DNA from: Rhodopirellula sp. SM50
GTDB taxonomy: Bacteria > Planctomycetota > Planctomycetia > Pirellulales > Pirellulaceae
Reading direction: 5' to 3'
Length of the DNA stretch: 64,000 nucleotides
Assembly: GCF_002289565.1 (NCBI RefSeq)
Contig: NZ_NTFY01000013.1
Coordinates: 124,001-188,000, forward strand
A program made the position numbers and the translations under genes. The notes beneath the pieces were generated by a model. That model saw only the letters and a program-made list of their open reading frames with translations, did not search any database and had not been told where the DNA came from. This document shows, one piece after another, positions 27,414-35,992 of the stretch. The first letter of the stretch is position 1, and the number at the start of each line of letters is the position of its first letter.

Positions 27414-29120
27414 GTGAGTACCTCAACTTACAAGCCCGCTGGTGAAACCGGATCCGGTCCCGGAACGAACCCATCGTTCGGGAAGCGTTCGCGGGAGCTC
27501 TTACGAGACTCCGTTGAGAGGGAGACGTGGTGTGAACCGGCAGCGGAATCTGACCGAGAGTATCTGGTCAATGTCCTTTCGAATCGGGAACGGAGGACAT
27601 TACTCGTTTTGATCGCCGGCTGGTTGTCGGGTGTCGCCTTCTTTTACCTCTGGTGGTTTGATGGCACTCATGTGGCCGGTGCGTTCAAATTCGCGCTCAA
27701 CACGTTGCTGGTGACATGGACCTCGGTGATTCCGGCCTATCTGTTGTTCTTTGTCGTTCAGATGAAGCGGGTCAATCCGCAGGTTGCCATACCGAAAACC
27801 TGGCGGGTGGCGATGGTGACCACACGTGCTCCGTCGGAACCGTTCGAAGTGGTTCAAGAGACGCTGTTAGCGATGCTGGATCAAGCGTATCCGCACGACA
27901 CCTGGTTGGCTGACGAAGACCCTAGTGACGACATCCTGCAGTGGTGTGCGGACCGAGGCGTTCGCGTTTCGACACGCAGAGATTCACCCGAGTACCATCA
28001 GCGAACTTGGCCACGACGGACCAAATGCAAAGAGGGAAATCTCGCGTATTTCTATGATCATTTTGGATATGAGAATTACGACTTCGTTGCCCAGCTAGAT
28101 GCGGACCATGTGCCCGAACCGGGGTATCTGGAGGCCGTGCTTCGTCCATTTGTTGACCATTCGGTGGGTTACGTTTCCGCGCCGAGCATCTGCGACAAGA
28201 ACTCAAACTCCAGCTGGTCCGCGCGGGGGCGACTGTATGCCGAAGCAATCATGCACGGTCCGTTGCAAGCGGGGTATTCCAACGGTTTTGCGCCGCTGTG
28301 CATCGGTTCGCACTATGCCGTCCGAACGGCCGCCTTGCGTGAGATTGGTGGGCTTGGTCCGGAGCTTGCCGAGGACCACAGCACCACACTGATGATGAAC
28401 GGTCACGGGTGGAGAGGAATCCACGCGCTCGATGCCATCGCTCACGGAGAGGGACCGCCAACGTTTGCCGACTGTGTGACGCAAGAATTTCAGTGGTCGC
28501 GCAGCCTGATGGTGTTGCTGCTGACGCTGTTGCCGAAGTACTGGCGCCGGCTTCCTTGGAAATTTCGGATACAGTTCCTGTTCAGCGAACTTTGGTACCC
28601 CTTGTTCTCCGTGTCGATTCCCGTGGGTTTGGTGTTACCAGTTTGGGCGATCGTTTCAGGCGAGCCCTGGGTGGAGGTCAGCTATATGGACTTTGTTGCC
28701 CATACACTGCCGCTGTGTCTGTTGCTGCTTGCCATTCAATCGCATTTAAAGCAACACAGAGTCTTGCGTCCGATCAATAGCCCGCTGCTGAGTTGGGAGG
28801 CCGCGTTATTTCAGATCGTGCGGTGGCCCTGGTCGTTTTACGGTTCGGTCATGGGGGCGTACATGTCCGTGCGTCGCCAAGTTGTTGAGTTCCGCGTCAC
28901 TCCGAAGGGCGGGACGAATCGGGTCTCGCTTCCTTGGCGCGTGCTCTGTCCGTATATCGCGGTTTTGCTTCTTACGTTTATTCCAACCATGGTGATTTCG
29001 GAGGCCGGACGCGCCTCCGGCTATTATTTTTTCATCATCTTGACGCAGGTATTCTACGCCATTGCTCTCTTTTCCTTGGTATTGATTCATCAACATGAAG
29101 TCTCAAATGAAAAACGATAG
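27414..29120 (+). CDS. Membrane GT2 glycosyltransferase, cellulose-synthase-like
   Basis: 568 aa from GTG 27414. Two membrane helices (about 62-80 and 95-117) precede the GT-A domain. The catalytic residues of processive GT2 enzymes are visible: first Asp in WLADEDPSD (about 167), DxD as D229-A-D231 (AQLDADHVPEP), and the base-region ED as E320-D321 (ELAEDHSTTL). The acceptor motif reads QEFQW (357-361), whereas cellulose, hyaluronan and chitin synthases have QxxRW. At least four C-terminal membrane helices follow. It probably polymerises a beta-linked polysaccharide across the inner membrane. It overlaps the following GH26-like gene by 26 bp, so the two are co-translated. Confidence 0.87.
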   Translation: MSTSTYKPAGETGSGPGTNPSFGKRSRELLRDSVERETWCEPAAESDREYLVNVLSNRERRTLLVLIAGWLSGVAFFYLWWFDGTHVAGAFKFALNTLLVTWTSVIPAYLLFFVVQMKRVNPQVAIPKTWRVAMVTTRAPSEPFEVVQETLLAMLDQAYPHDTWLADEDPSDDILQWCADRGVRVSTRRDSPEYHQRTWPRRTKCKEGNLAYFYDHFGYENYDFVAQLDADHVPEPGYLEAVLRPFVDHSVGYVSAPSICDKNSNSSWSARGRLYAEAIMHGPLQAGYSNGFAPLCIGSHYAVRTAALREIGGLGPELAEDHSTTLMMNGHGWRGIHALDAIAHGEGPPTFADCVTQEFQWSRSLMVLLLTLLPKYWRRLPWKFRIQFLFSELWYPLFSVSIPVGLVLPVWAIVSGEPWVEVSYMDFVAHTLPLCLLLLAIQSHLKQHRVLRPINSPLLSWEAALFQIVRWPWSFYGSVMGAYMSVRRQVVEFRVTPKGGTNRVSLPWRVLCPYIAVLLLTFIPTMVISEAGRASGYYFFIILTQVFYAIALFSLVLIHQHEVSNEKR

Positions 29121-30216
29121 ACGGCTCGCCGTGCAGTTCGCCAGCCTTGTCGTCTTGGCGGTCCTGCCCTTTTCGATGATTGCCGTCAACGGAGCGCGGG
29201 CCTTTTACGGAATTCTTGCTGAACCGTCCGGGAAGACGCGTGATGCAAGGGATGATGCACACGAGAGCGACGGGACCGACGTGATTGCGTTGAACCTGAA
29301 TGCGGCGACCAGCGAGGTCCCTGTCGATTCCATTTCCGCTGAAGAGATTCCCGAGGGAGATGACACGTTGATTTTCGGTGTTTATGACCCCGACGGGGAA
29401 TTCGAACGCGACCATTCGTTGCGATTGCGACACGTTTATGTTTCGTGGGCAGACTTCGATCGGAACACGTTACGTCGATCACTTGCTGCGATGGAAAGCC
29501 GAGGGTTTCAGATTCTACTGACGATCGAGCCTTGGCCCATCCCAGGTCGCGGTGACGACTTATTGACCGCGATTCTGTCGGGCGGCTACGACCAAACGCT
29601 CGAAGAACTGGCCGGGATTTTGGACAGTCTGAATGGGCCTGTCTACGTTTCGTGGGGACATGAAATGGATCAAGATTTGACGGAGCGGTATCCCTGGTCC
29701 GGAACCGATCCCGATCAATTCGTTCGTGCCTATCGTCACGTCGTCGACTCGCTGCGCGAGAACACGGAAACCGAACTCCGCTGGATTTGGGCGGGGGTGA
29801 TGAAGGAAGGCAGCTTGCGTTATTGGCCGGGGCGGGAGTACGCCGACTATGTCGGCATGCCGGTCTACAGCTATCCGAGATGGGATCAGAAGATGTACGG
29901 ATACATCCGCGATTTTCGCACAACCTTTCAGGAAAAAGCGAAGGTCGTGGAGGAACTCGACGTCCCACTCTTGATTACGGAACTCGGTGTCAGCGGCAGC
30001 TCCGACTTCGAAGCCTTCTGGTTGCATCAGGCGTTCATGGGATTGCGCGACTACGAGAAGCTGAAAGGCGTCGTCTTTTTCTTCGGGCAGGACGTGGAGG
30101 GGGCTTGGGGCAGCGATGTCGCCACACCAGATTGGAGGGTTCATCCAGATTCGATTCGCGGATTGGTGGAATGGGAACTTCGCCAATCAGCGCCGCAAGG
30201 TCCGAGCGGCCAGTAA
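29095..30216 (+). CDS. Membrane-anchored GH26-like glycoside hydrolase
   Basis: 373 aa. An uncleaved-looking N-terminal hydrophobic segment (about 12-32) should anchor the protein, with the catalytic domain outside. TIM-barrel features of clan GH-A/GH26 are VYVSWGHEMDQD with acid/base E190 and PLLITELGVSG with nucleophile E296, plus DYVGMPVYSY and the final strand VVFFFGQDVEGAW. GH26 enzymes include beta-mannanases and related endo-hydrolases. It overlaps the preceding GT2 synthase by 26 bp. In polysaccharide synthase operons such hydrolases trim or release the nascent chain, as BcsZ does for cellulose; that role is inferred here. Confidence 0.8.
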   Translation: MKSQMKNDRRLAVQFASLVVLAVLPFSMIAVNGARAFYGILAEPSGKTRDARDDAHESDGTDVIALNLNAATSEVPVDSISAEEIPEGDDTLIFGVYDPDGEFERDHSLRLRHVYVSWADFDRNTLRRSLAAMESRGFQILLTIEPWPIPGRGDDLLTAILSGGYDQTLEELAGILDSLNGPVYVSWGHEMDQDLTERYPWSGTDPDQFVRAYRHVVDSLRENTETELRWIWAGVMKEGSLRYWPGREYADYVGMPVYSYPRWDQKMYGYIRDFRTTFQEKAKVVEELDVPLLITELGVSGSSDFEAFWLHQAFMGLRDYEKLKGVVFFFGQDVEGAWGSDVATPDWRVHPDSIRGLVEWELRQSAPQGPSGQ

Positions 30217-30281
30217 TTGCGGTCTTGCGATGTCTGGTCGAGGCGCGTCTCACTCACCGTTGAACCATCGAAAGTAAACGT

Positions 30282-30404
30282 ATGGTCAGATCCAAAACGT
30301 TGCTGACGGCGTGTCTGATCATGTTTTCGGTCGTGGCAGGTCTTTGCGCCTTTCGGGCGGCTCCGGTTGAAGGGGCGTGCACTACTGAGTTTGAAATTGC
30401 CTGA
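30282..30404 (+). pseudogene. Truncated signal-peptide ORF running into repeat E2
   Basis: ATG 30282 begins a 40-codon ORF with a good export-signal-like N-terminus (MVRSKTLLTACLIMFSVVAG). After AAP it enters repeat E2 and stops at TGA 30404. Only the first 28 codons precede the repeat. The likely reading is that E2 inserted into, or joined, the 5' end of an exported-protein gene whose remainder is gone. It could instead be a chance ORF. The surrounding gap 30217-30548 holds nothing else. Confidence 0.4.
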
Positions 30405-30464
30405 CGAAACGGGGCGGTCAATCGGAAGCTGGGTCAGAAAAGAGGCCTGCCTCCTTTTTAGCTC
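30365..30464 (+). repeat. Family E 100-bp repeat, copy E2
   Basis: GGTTGAAGGGGCGTGCACTA to CCTCCTTTTTAGCTC, about 90% identical to 21981-22080 and in the same orientation. The distance between copies is 8.4 kb. No inverted ends or target duplication are evident. Confidence 0.85.
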
Positions 30465-30548
30465 GCACCCCGTCTGGCTCACATGAGATAAACTTGTGCC
30501 ACGTCTGCGACCGTGCCCTTCTATCCCCTTTGATTTTGGAACTTGACC

Positions 30549-31298
30549 ATGAAGCTGGCCTTCACCTCTCTTGCCCTCCTGTCTGTCGCGTTTTTCAGTG
30601 GCGGGGCGATCCTCGCCGACGAGCCTTCCGCACCGACGGCGGGCAAGCAGATCGAACAGACGTTGCAGACGAGCGACGGCGGCAGCATTTCGTACCTGCT
30701 GTATCTGCCCACGGATTACGACGGCGAAGCGAAGCAGCCCCTGATTCTGTTCCTTCATGGTCGCGGCGAAAGCTACGGACCACTCAGTTTGGTCGCGAAG
30801 TGGGGACCGCCACGCTTCGCCGCTCGTGGCGACGATCTGCCTTATGTCCTGGTGTCCCCGCAATGCCCCGGAGATGATTCATGGAGAAACCCCACGCAAC
30901 AGAAGCGGCTCGTCGAACTGCTTGATCACATCGTCAGCACACACAGCATCGATGAAAACCACGTCGCCCTGACCGGGCTGAGCATGGGCGGCTACGGGAC
31001 CTGGCGATTGGCAGCCGACCATCCCGATCGGTTCTCCGCAGCCGTCCCGGTGTGCGGCGGTGGTGACCCGGCCGATGCAGCCAAGCTAAAGGACTTGCCG
31101 ATCTGGATCTTTCATGGTGACCAAGACGGAGCGGTTCCGTTCCAACGATCCGTCGAAATGTTCGACGCGATCAAGCAAGCCGGTGGCGAGAAGGTTCGCT
31201 TCACCTCTCTGGAACACATCGGACACAACTGCTGGTCGGCGACCTATGCAACGCCCGAACTGTTCGACTGGATCAGCAAGCAGCAGCGAGACCATTAG
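30549..31298 (+). CDS. Exported alpha/beta-hydrolase (dienelactone hydrolase / predicted peptidase type)
   Basis: 249 aa from ATG 30549. Signal peptide at 1-24 (ending GGAILADE). Alpha/beta-hydrolase landmarks: YLLYLPTDYD, LILFLHGRGESYG (oxyanion region), nucleophile elbow GLSMGGYGTW, acid in FHGDQDGAVPF and His in LEHIGHNCW. This arrangement is that of COG4099-type predicted peptidases/phospholipase-carboxylesterases common in planctomycetes, often acting on polysaccharide esters. The neighbouring sulfatase is on the opposite strand with its 3' end 88 bp away, so there is no operon. Confidence 0.88.
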   Translation: MKLAFTSLALLSVAFFSGGAILADEPSAPTAGKQIEQTLQTSDGGSISYLLYLPTDYDGEAKQPLILFLHGRGESYGPLSLVAKWGPPRFAARGDDLPYVLVSPQCPGDDSWRNPTQQKRLVELLDHIVSTHSIDENHVALTGLSMGGYGTWRLAADHPDRFSAAVPVCGGGDPADAAKLKDLPIWIFHGDQDGAVPFQRSVEMFDAIKQAGGEKVRFTSLEHIGHNCWSATYATPELFDWISKQQRDH

Positions 31299-31386
31299 GG
31301 GTGCCGAAGGGGAGGGTGACTTCTTCACTTGATGCCTACGGCGCATCTAGTTTTTGCCCCATTGCTCCGACACGTTCCCCGTGAAT

Positions 31387-33195
31387 TCACTCGCGCCGGA
31401 CGTAGACGTAGTACGCGCCACAAATCTCGTTTCCGTCGTCGTCCAAAAACGCGGTCGTCAGCTCAATCGGCCCCGATGTCAAGTCGACCGTGGTGGCAAA
31501 AAACGATCGTGATTCATCGGGCTGAAGTGTTTTCGTGATGTCTCCGATCTGAACCGTGGCCGACGCGATCGGCAACGATTCGCCCTTGACGAAGGTTCCG
31601 TCGACGACTTGCGTTTCCGGGACGGACCCCTGGAGCGAGAGTCCGGATTCCCGTGGCCAACGGCAGAGTTCCAGTCGATACGTTCCGGCGCGATCGACGG
31701 CCAGGTGCCAGGTACCGTTCTTGCGATCGGCGCGGCGGATTTGCCGCTGTTGGTCGACGAACACATCCAGCCATTCACATGCCGTCAACAACATCGGGTT
31801 TTCGGCGTCGTTGCCGATGATCACGCGTTGCGGCGTCATGACATCGTCTTTGACCCCGTCCCACCACGTCTGGAGGTGCGAACGCATTTTGGCGACGACT
31901 CGTTGGTGCGCAGCGGCGACGTTGCGATCCTGGTGTGGGTCCGCTTCGATGTTGTACAGTTCTCGGTTTTCCAGCAATCGCCACTGTTTCCACAACACGC
32001 CGGCGCCGTCACGGTGCGGGATCGCCGGACTTTCTTTGGTGTATTTGACGCGGAACCCCGGCATGCGGCTGTAGTTGATGACCAACATGCGATCACCCAG
32101 CGAGTCACGCTCGCGGCGCATCACCGGCGCCAGACTTTGACCGTCCAGACGAGTCGACGGAGGCGGGACATCGGCAAGGTCGGCGAGCGTCGGCAACAGG
32201 TCTTGGACGTGTGTCAGTTCGTCGATCTCGCGAGCCGGCCCGATCGGTCCGGCAGGCCAGCGGATGAAGCAGGGCACACGGTGGCCGCCTTCCCACAGCT
32301 GTGTTTTTTTGCCACGCATGCCGGCATTGAAGTAGTCCTGCCCCATCGTGCTTCCGTTGTCGGTCAAGAACACGACAATCGTATTGTCAAACCGTTGCGT
32401 TTGCTTCAGCCGTTGATCCAGCTTGCCGACGTTTTCATCGATGTTGGCGCCCATCGCGAGGAAGCTGACCAGGTCTGCCTGCTGTTGTTCATTCAGGTGT
32501 TGGACGATCTCCGGGTTGTCTTCGATCGCCTTGCGCAGTGCTCCACGATACTTTTCGGGAACAAACCAGGGCCAATGCGCCGCGTTGAGTGCGATGTAGG
32601 CGAAGAATGGCCGGTCATCGTCTTTGGCGATCCAATCGGCGGCTTCATCAAAAAAGACATCGGTGCAATACCCCTCGTATCGCTGTCGCTTTGTGTTGTG
32701 AATGTAGGTGTCGCCGAAATAGTCATTGTCCCAGAAATCTGGCACGCTGTTGATGTGAGACGAGGGGAACCACAACGCCTCTTCGAAACCGCGGTCTTCC
32801 GGGCGGAAGGGGTAGTTATCGCCCAAGTGCCATTTGCCGAAGATACCGGTGCGATACCCGGCGTCTTGAAACACGTTGGCGATCGTCTTGAGATCCGCGT
32901 TTAGCAAGGTTCGACCGCTGCTGACGTTGCTCGCCCCGTTGCGAAACGCGTCCAGTCCGGTCATCAATTGCCCGCGTGTCGGAGTGCACATCGGCGCGAC
33001 GTGAAAGTCGGTCAATCGCACCGCTTGGTCGGCCAGGCGATCGATGTTCGGTGTCTCCGTCAGCGGATTGCCGTGACAGGAAAATTCACCGTAGCCTTGA
33101 TCGTCGGTCATGATGATGATCACGTTGGGTTGACCAGCACAAACGTGTGGGATACTCAAGACGGCCGCGGCGGCGGCAAGCAGAAATCGCATCAT
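31387..33195 (-). CDS. Exported type I sulfatase
   Basis: 602 aa from ATG 33195 (or 33192), which gives a clean signal peptide (MMRFLLAAAAAVLSIPHVCA). ITM-T-DDQGYG provides metal-binding Asp31/Asp32. The sulfatase signature is C70-T-P-T-R, in which the Cys would be converted to formylglycine by an FGE. Downstream are GIFGKWHLGD with conserved Lys/His and VFLTDNGST with metal-binding Asp-Asn. The C-terminal 150 residues form an extra beta-rich domain (WHLAVDRAGTYRLELCRWPR). Planctomycetes use many such enzymes to desulfate marine polysaccharides. It is cytoplasmically matured and then exported; the substrate cannot be read from sequence. The adjacent esterase may act on related glycans. Confidence 0.92.
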   Translation of the reverse strand: MMRFLLAAAAAVLSIPHVCAGQPNVIIIMTDDQGYGEFSCHGNPLTETPNIDRLADQAVRLTDFHVAPMCTPTRGQLMTGLDAFRNGASNVSSGRTLLNADLKTIANVFQDAGYRTGIFGKWHLGDNYPFRPEDRGFEEALWFPSSHINSVPDFWDNDYFGDTYIHNTKRQRYEGYCTDVFFDEAADWIAKDDDRPFFAYIALNAAHWPWFVPEKYRGALRKAIEDNPEIVQHLNEQQQADLVSFLAMGANIDENVGKLDQRLKQTQRFDNTIVVFLTDNGSTMGQDYFNAGMRGKKTQLWEGGHRVPCFIRWPAGPIGPAREIDELTHVQDLLPTLADLADVPPPSTRLDGQSLAPVMRRERDSLGDRMLVINYSRMPGFRVKYTKESPAIPHRDGAGVLWKQWRLLENRELYNIEADPHQDRNVAAAHQRVVAKMRSHLQTWWDGVKDDVMTPQRVIIGNDAENPMLLTACEWLDVFVDQQRQIRRADRKNGTWHLAVDRAGTYRLELCRWPRESGLSLQGSVPETQVVDGTFVKGESLPIASATVQIGDITKTLQPDESRSFFATTVDLTSGPIELTTAFLDDDGNEICGAYYVYVRRE

Positions 33196-33354
33196 CGGGT
33201 GGGGCAAATCGGGAAGGGCGGGAGGGAAGATCGCCAAGTCTCATCGGCTCGGCAACCCAATGGAACAAACCGATCCGCGGCGAGCAAGACGTGTCCCTGG
33301 AAGACGCGTTGTGTCGTCATCGCTGCCTAGAACCGAAACCGGGGCATCAGATCG

Positions 33355-33480
33355 GTTGGTCGAAAAATGGGTTGGTCGAAAAATGGGTTGGTCAAAAAAT
33401 GAAGTCGTGCTGGCGATCGGGTACAGCTGCAAGGCAGGTGTTTTTTGACCGCTTCATTTTTTGACCACGCACCTGCCGGC
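33355..33480 (+). repeat. Family C inverted repeat, copy C3
   Basis: The left arm is an exact 16-bp tandem array: GGTTGGTCGAAAAATG at 33355, 33371 and (with one change, TCAAAAAATG) 33387. The right arm is TTTTTTGACCGCTTCATTTT-TTTGACC at 33441-33467. The flanks AAGGCAGGTG (33431-33440) and CACCTGCC may also pair. It lies between the sulfatase and kinase genes. Confidence 0.8.
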
Positions 33481-33493
33481 CGGATTCGCGGGG

Positions 33494-35758
33494 CTAAGCG
33501 TCTTTGGCGTCGCTGTCGAGGGTTTGGTCCATCGTGGCCACTTGATCGACCCCGCTGAGAGAGACATTGAGTGGGGCATGAAGTGGTCGGATGGTCGGTT
33601 TGTCGCCGGACGTGCGGTCGTGCCGGCCCCACCAGCGGTCGCCGTCTTCGATCGTCCATTTCCCCGCCGCCGGACAGCGTGAAATCTGCACCCCCAGGTC
33701 GCGAGCGGTTTGCGGGCGTTTGGCGCGTGACTTTTCCAGACAACTCATGATCGCGTCTTCCAATTGGGCGGAGACATCGATCTTGGCCCGCTCGGACGGC
33801 GGCACCGGGGATTCTTCGATGTGTTTTTGACAGAGCTGTGCGATGCTGCCCGCTTCGAAGACTGGGTGTCCGGTCAGCAGGAAGTACCCGATCGCTCCGA
33901 CCGCATAAATGTCTGTGCTGGAATCGATCGTCATCGGCGCCTGGATCGATTCGGGAGACATGTACAGCGGGGTGCCCGTCAACATTTTGTCTTCGGATCG
34001 ATCGCTTCGCTGGTTCGGACCGCCGCTACTCTGCGTGATCTCTTTGACCAAACCGAAATCAAGCACCTTCACCAAGTCCGGTTCACAGCCCCGCCGATTG
34101 AGCATGACATTGGCCGGTTTGACATCGCGGTGGACCAGACCGTTGGAGTGGGCTTCGAAGAGCGAACCACAGATCTGCGACAAGACATGAATCACTCTCG
34201 ATTCGGGCTGTGGCCCATATTGATTGACCAACTGCTGTAAGTCGATCCCGTCGAGATACTCCATCGCGTAGTAGAACACGCCTTCGGGTGTTCGTCCGTA
34301 ATCGTAGATCGCGATCGTGTTGGGGTGGTTCAGCTGGCATGTGATTTGGACTTCGCGTTCAAACCGGGAGATCGACGCTTCGTTGACCTTGTCGGCATGC
34401 AGCAGTTTGATCGCGGTGGGACGCCGCAGCATGGAATGGCGTCCCTTGTAAACGACGCCCATGCCGCCTTCGCCAAGCTTTTGTTCCAACGTGTATTGCC
34501 CGAGTTGTTGGGCTTCGATCACGGCTTCGCGGGCTTGTCGCTGCAACCGGGCGACGATGATGGTAAACACAAAGATCGCAATCGCGCTGGCGATCAGCAA
34601 CGTATAGATGGCAAGGAAGGCGCGTTGCAGAATCACGAGCGGCCGAAACGCCTGGGCGGAATCCACTTCCATCGCGACACCGATTTCGTACTTGGGCAAC
34701 CAGGTCCAGGCACCGATCACGGAGACGCCACGGTAGTCGCGGTACCCATCGACATCCACACCGGATTGCCCGTCGATCGCCGTCGCAGCCAGCTTGGTCA
34801 GTGGCAGTTGGCTACGACGGACGTTCGGGCGAAACCCTCGTGTCATGTCATCGCCGGGATCGCGAACGAGCAATTGCAACATGGATCGCGAGCCCGCTTG
34901 GTCGGGCAACAGGCCGAGCAGGATCAGGTCCTCGTCGAAACGGCTGTTGGAAATCATCACGCCCGCGGAATCAAAGGCGTAGGACTCGCCGGAAGATCCG
35001 ACCCGCCCCAGTTGCAGGATTTCGGTGAACTCGCGCTCCGGAGGGATTTGCAGGGCCAACACACCGACGACTTGAAATGATGCGTCACGCACGGGGGCGC
35101 AGACATACATCGTCGGCACGCCCATCCGCATCTGGCCGCTACTGTTTTTGAGCATCACGACGCTGGGGAAGGGCGTCGAAACGAACGTCTCGCCTTCGAG
35201 CGCCCGGTCCAGAAAACGGTCGTACTCGTCGATCCCCGACTGACCGATCAGCGACGCGTGCGAGGACGAGAGAATTCGTTTGTGATTGTCCGCGAGCAGG
35301 AAGCCGACGAAATCGTGTGCCGCAAGTGCGGGGGCCAGTTCCGTGGCCAGCTGACGGTGCAGTTCCGAATCGGCTCCGGCCGCGGGCGGCGATCCGGCCT
35401 CCGGGGATTCCAGCAGCTTATAAACGGTCTGCCGAACTTGGCTGTCGTTGGCCAAGGATTCGGCGGTCGATTCTTGGACCGCGAACCATTTGGCGAGCAT
35501 CTCGGACTCCAGTTCCACCAACGTCTGCAGTCCCGAGCTGACATTGCCCTTGATCGTCGTTTCAATGGCATCGCGTACGAAATAGCCAACGATCGACAGG
35601 ATCACCACGGCCACGATCGGCCACACCCAAAGCTGTTTCGTTAAGAACACCCCGGTCCGGGTGATGGTGCTGGAGACGCTCTGCGACGCCCAGGTCATGT
35701 GCGCCTGGGGTGGTTTGGCGGCAAGTCTGGGGCGGCGGAAGCGTTTCAGCGGGTTCAT
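33494..35758 (-). CDS. Transmembrane Ser/Thr kinase with extracytoplasmic Cache sensor
   Basis: 754 aa from ATG 35758; an upstream frame extension runs through the promoter region of the divergent oxidoreductase. Helix 1 is at about 44-62. The extracytoplasmic region 63-375 has dCache-type features (FVGFLLADNHKRILSSSHAS, GESYAFDSAGVMISNSRFDE, GAWTWLPKYEIGVAMEVD). Helix 2 is at about 379-402. The Hanks kinase spans 420-690: GEGGMG (429-434), K451, HRDVKPAN (543-550), DFG (567-569) and GTPLYMSPESI. It would sense an extracytoplasmic ligand and phosphorylate cytoplasmic proteins, an MCP-like sensor wired to a kinase. The C-terminal 60 residues look disordered. No obvious substrate gene is in an operon with it. 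Confidence 0.92.
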   Translation of the reverse strand: MNPLKRFRRPRLAAKPPQAHMTWASQSVSSTITRTGVFLTKQLWVWPIVAVVILSIVGYFVRDAIETTIKGNVSSGLQTLVELESEMLAKWFAVQESTAESLANDSQVRQTVYKLLESPEAGSPPAAGADSELHRQLATELAPALAAHDFVGFLLADNHKRILSSSHASLIGQSGIDEYDRFLDRALEGETFVSTPFPSVVMLKNSSGQMRMGVPTMYVCAPVRDASFQVVGVLALQIPPEREFTEILQLGRVGSSGESYAFDSAGVMISNSRFDEDLILLGLLPDQAGSRSMLQLLVRDPGDDMTRGFRPNVRRSQLPLTKLAATAIDGQSGVDVDGYRDYRGVSVIGAWTWLPKYEIGVAMEVDSAQAFRPLVILQRAFLAIYTLLIASAIAIFVFTIIVARLQRQAREAVIEAQQLGQYTLEQKLGEGGMGVVYKGRHSMLRRPTAIKLLHADKVNEASISRFEREVQITCQLNHPNTIAIYDYGRTPEGVFYYAMEYLDGIDLQQLVNQYGPQPESRVIHVLSQICGSLFEAHSNGLVHRDVKPANVMLNRRGCEPDLVKVLDFGLVKEITQSSGGPNQRSDRSEDKMLTGTPLYMSPESIQAPMTIDSSTDIYAVGAIGYFLLTGHPVFEAGSIAQLCQKHIEESPVPPSERAKIDVSAQLEDAIMSCLEKSRAKRPQTARDLGVQISRCPAAGKWTIEDGDRWWGRHDRTSGDKPTIRPLHAPLNVSLSGVDQVATMDQTLDSDAKDA

Positions 35759-35992
35759 TGCGACGAAAGGGGGCGTGGTTTGGACCGGGGCGTCGGCGCC
35801 GAGATTCGTCCAATTCGCGAGACAGACGGCGTGATCTTTCCAGTATAATCGGCGTTCATGCTGGACGAACCGGATCGGTGACGGTCCGTTCGTACCGGTG
35901 GTGAATTGCCGCGCCACACGGTCTTTCCGGCCCAACATTTTCCCGTTCACCCTCCTTCATTGCATTCGCTTCTGCCCCGAGGATTTCAACCG

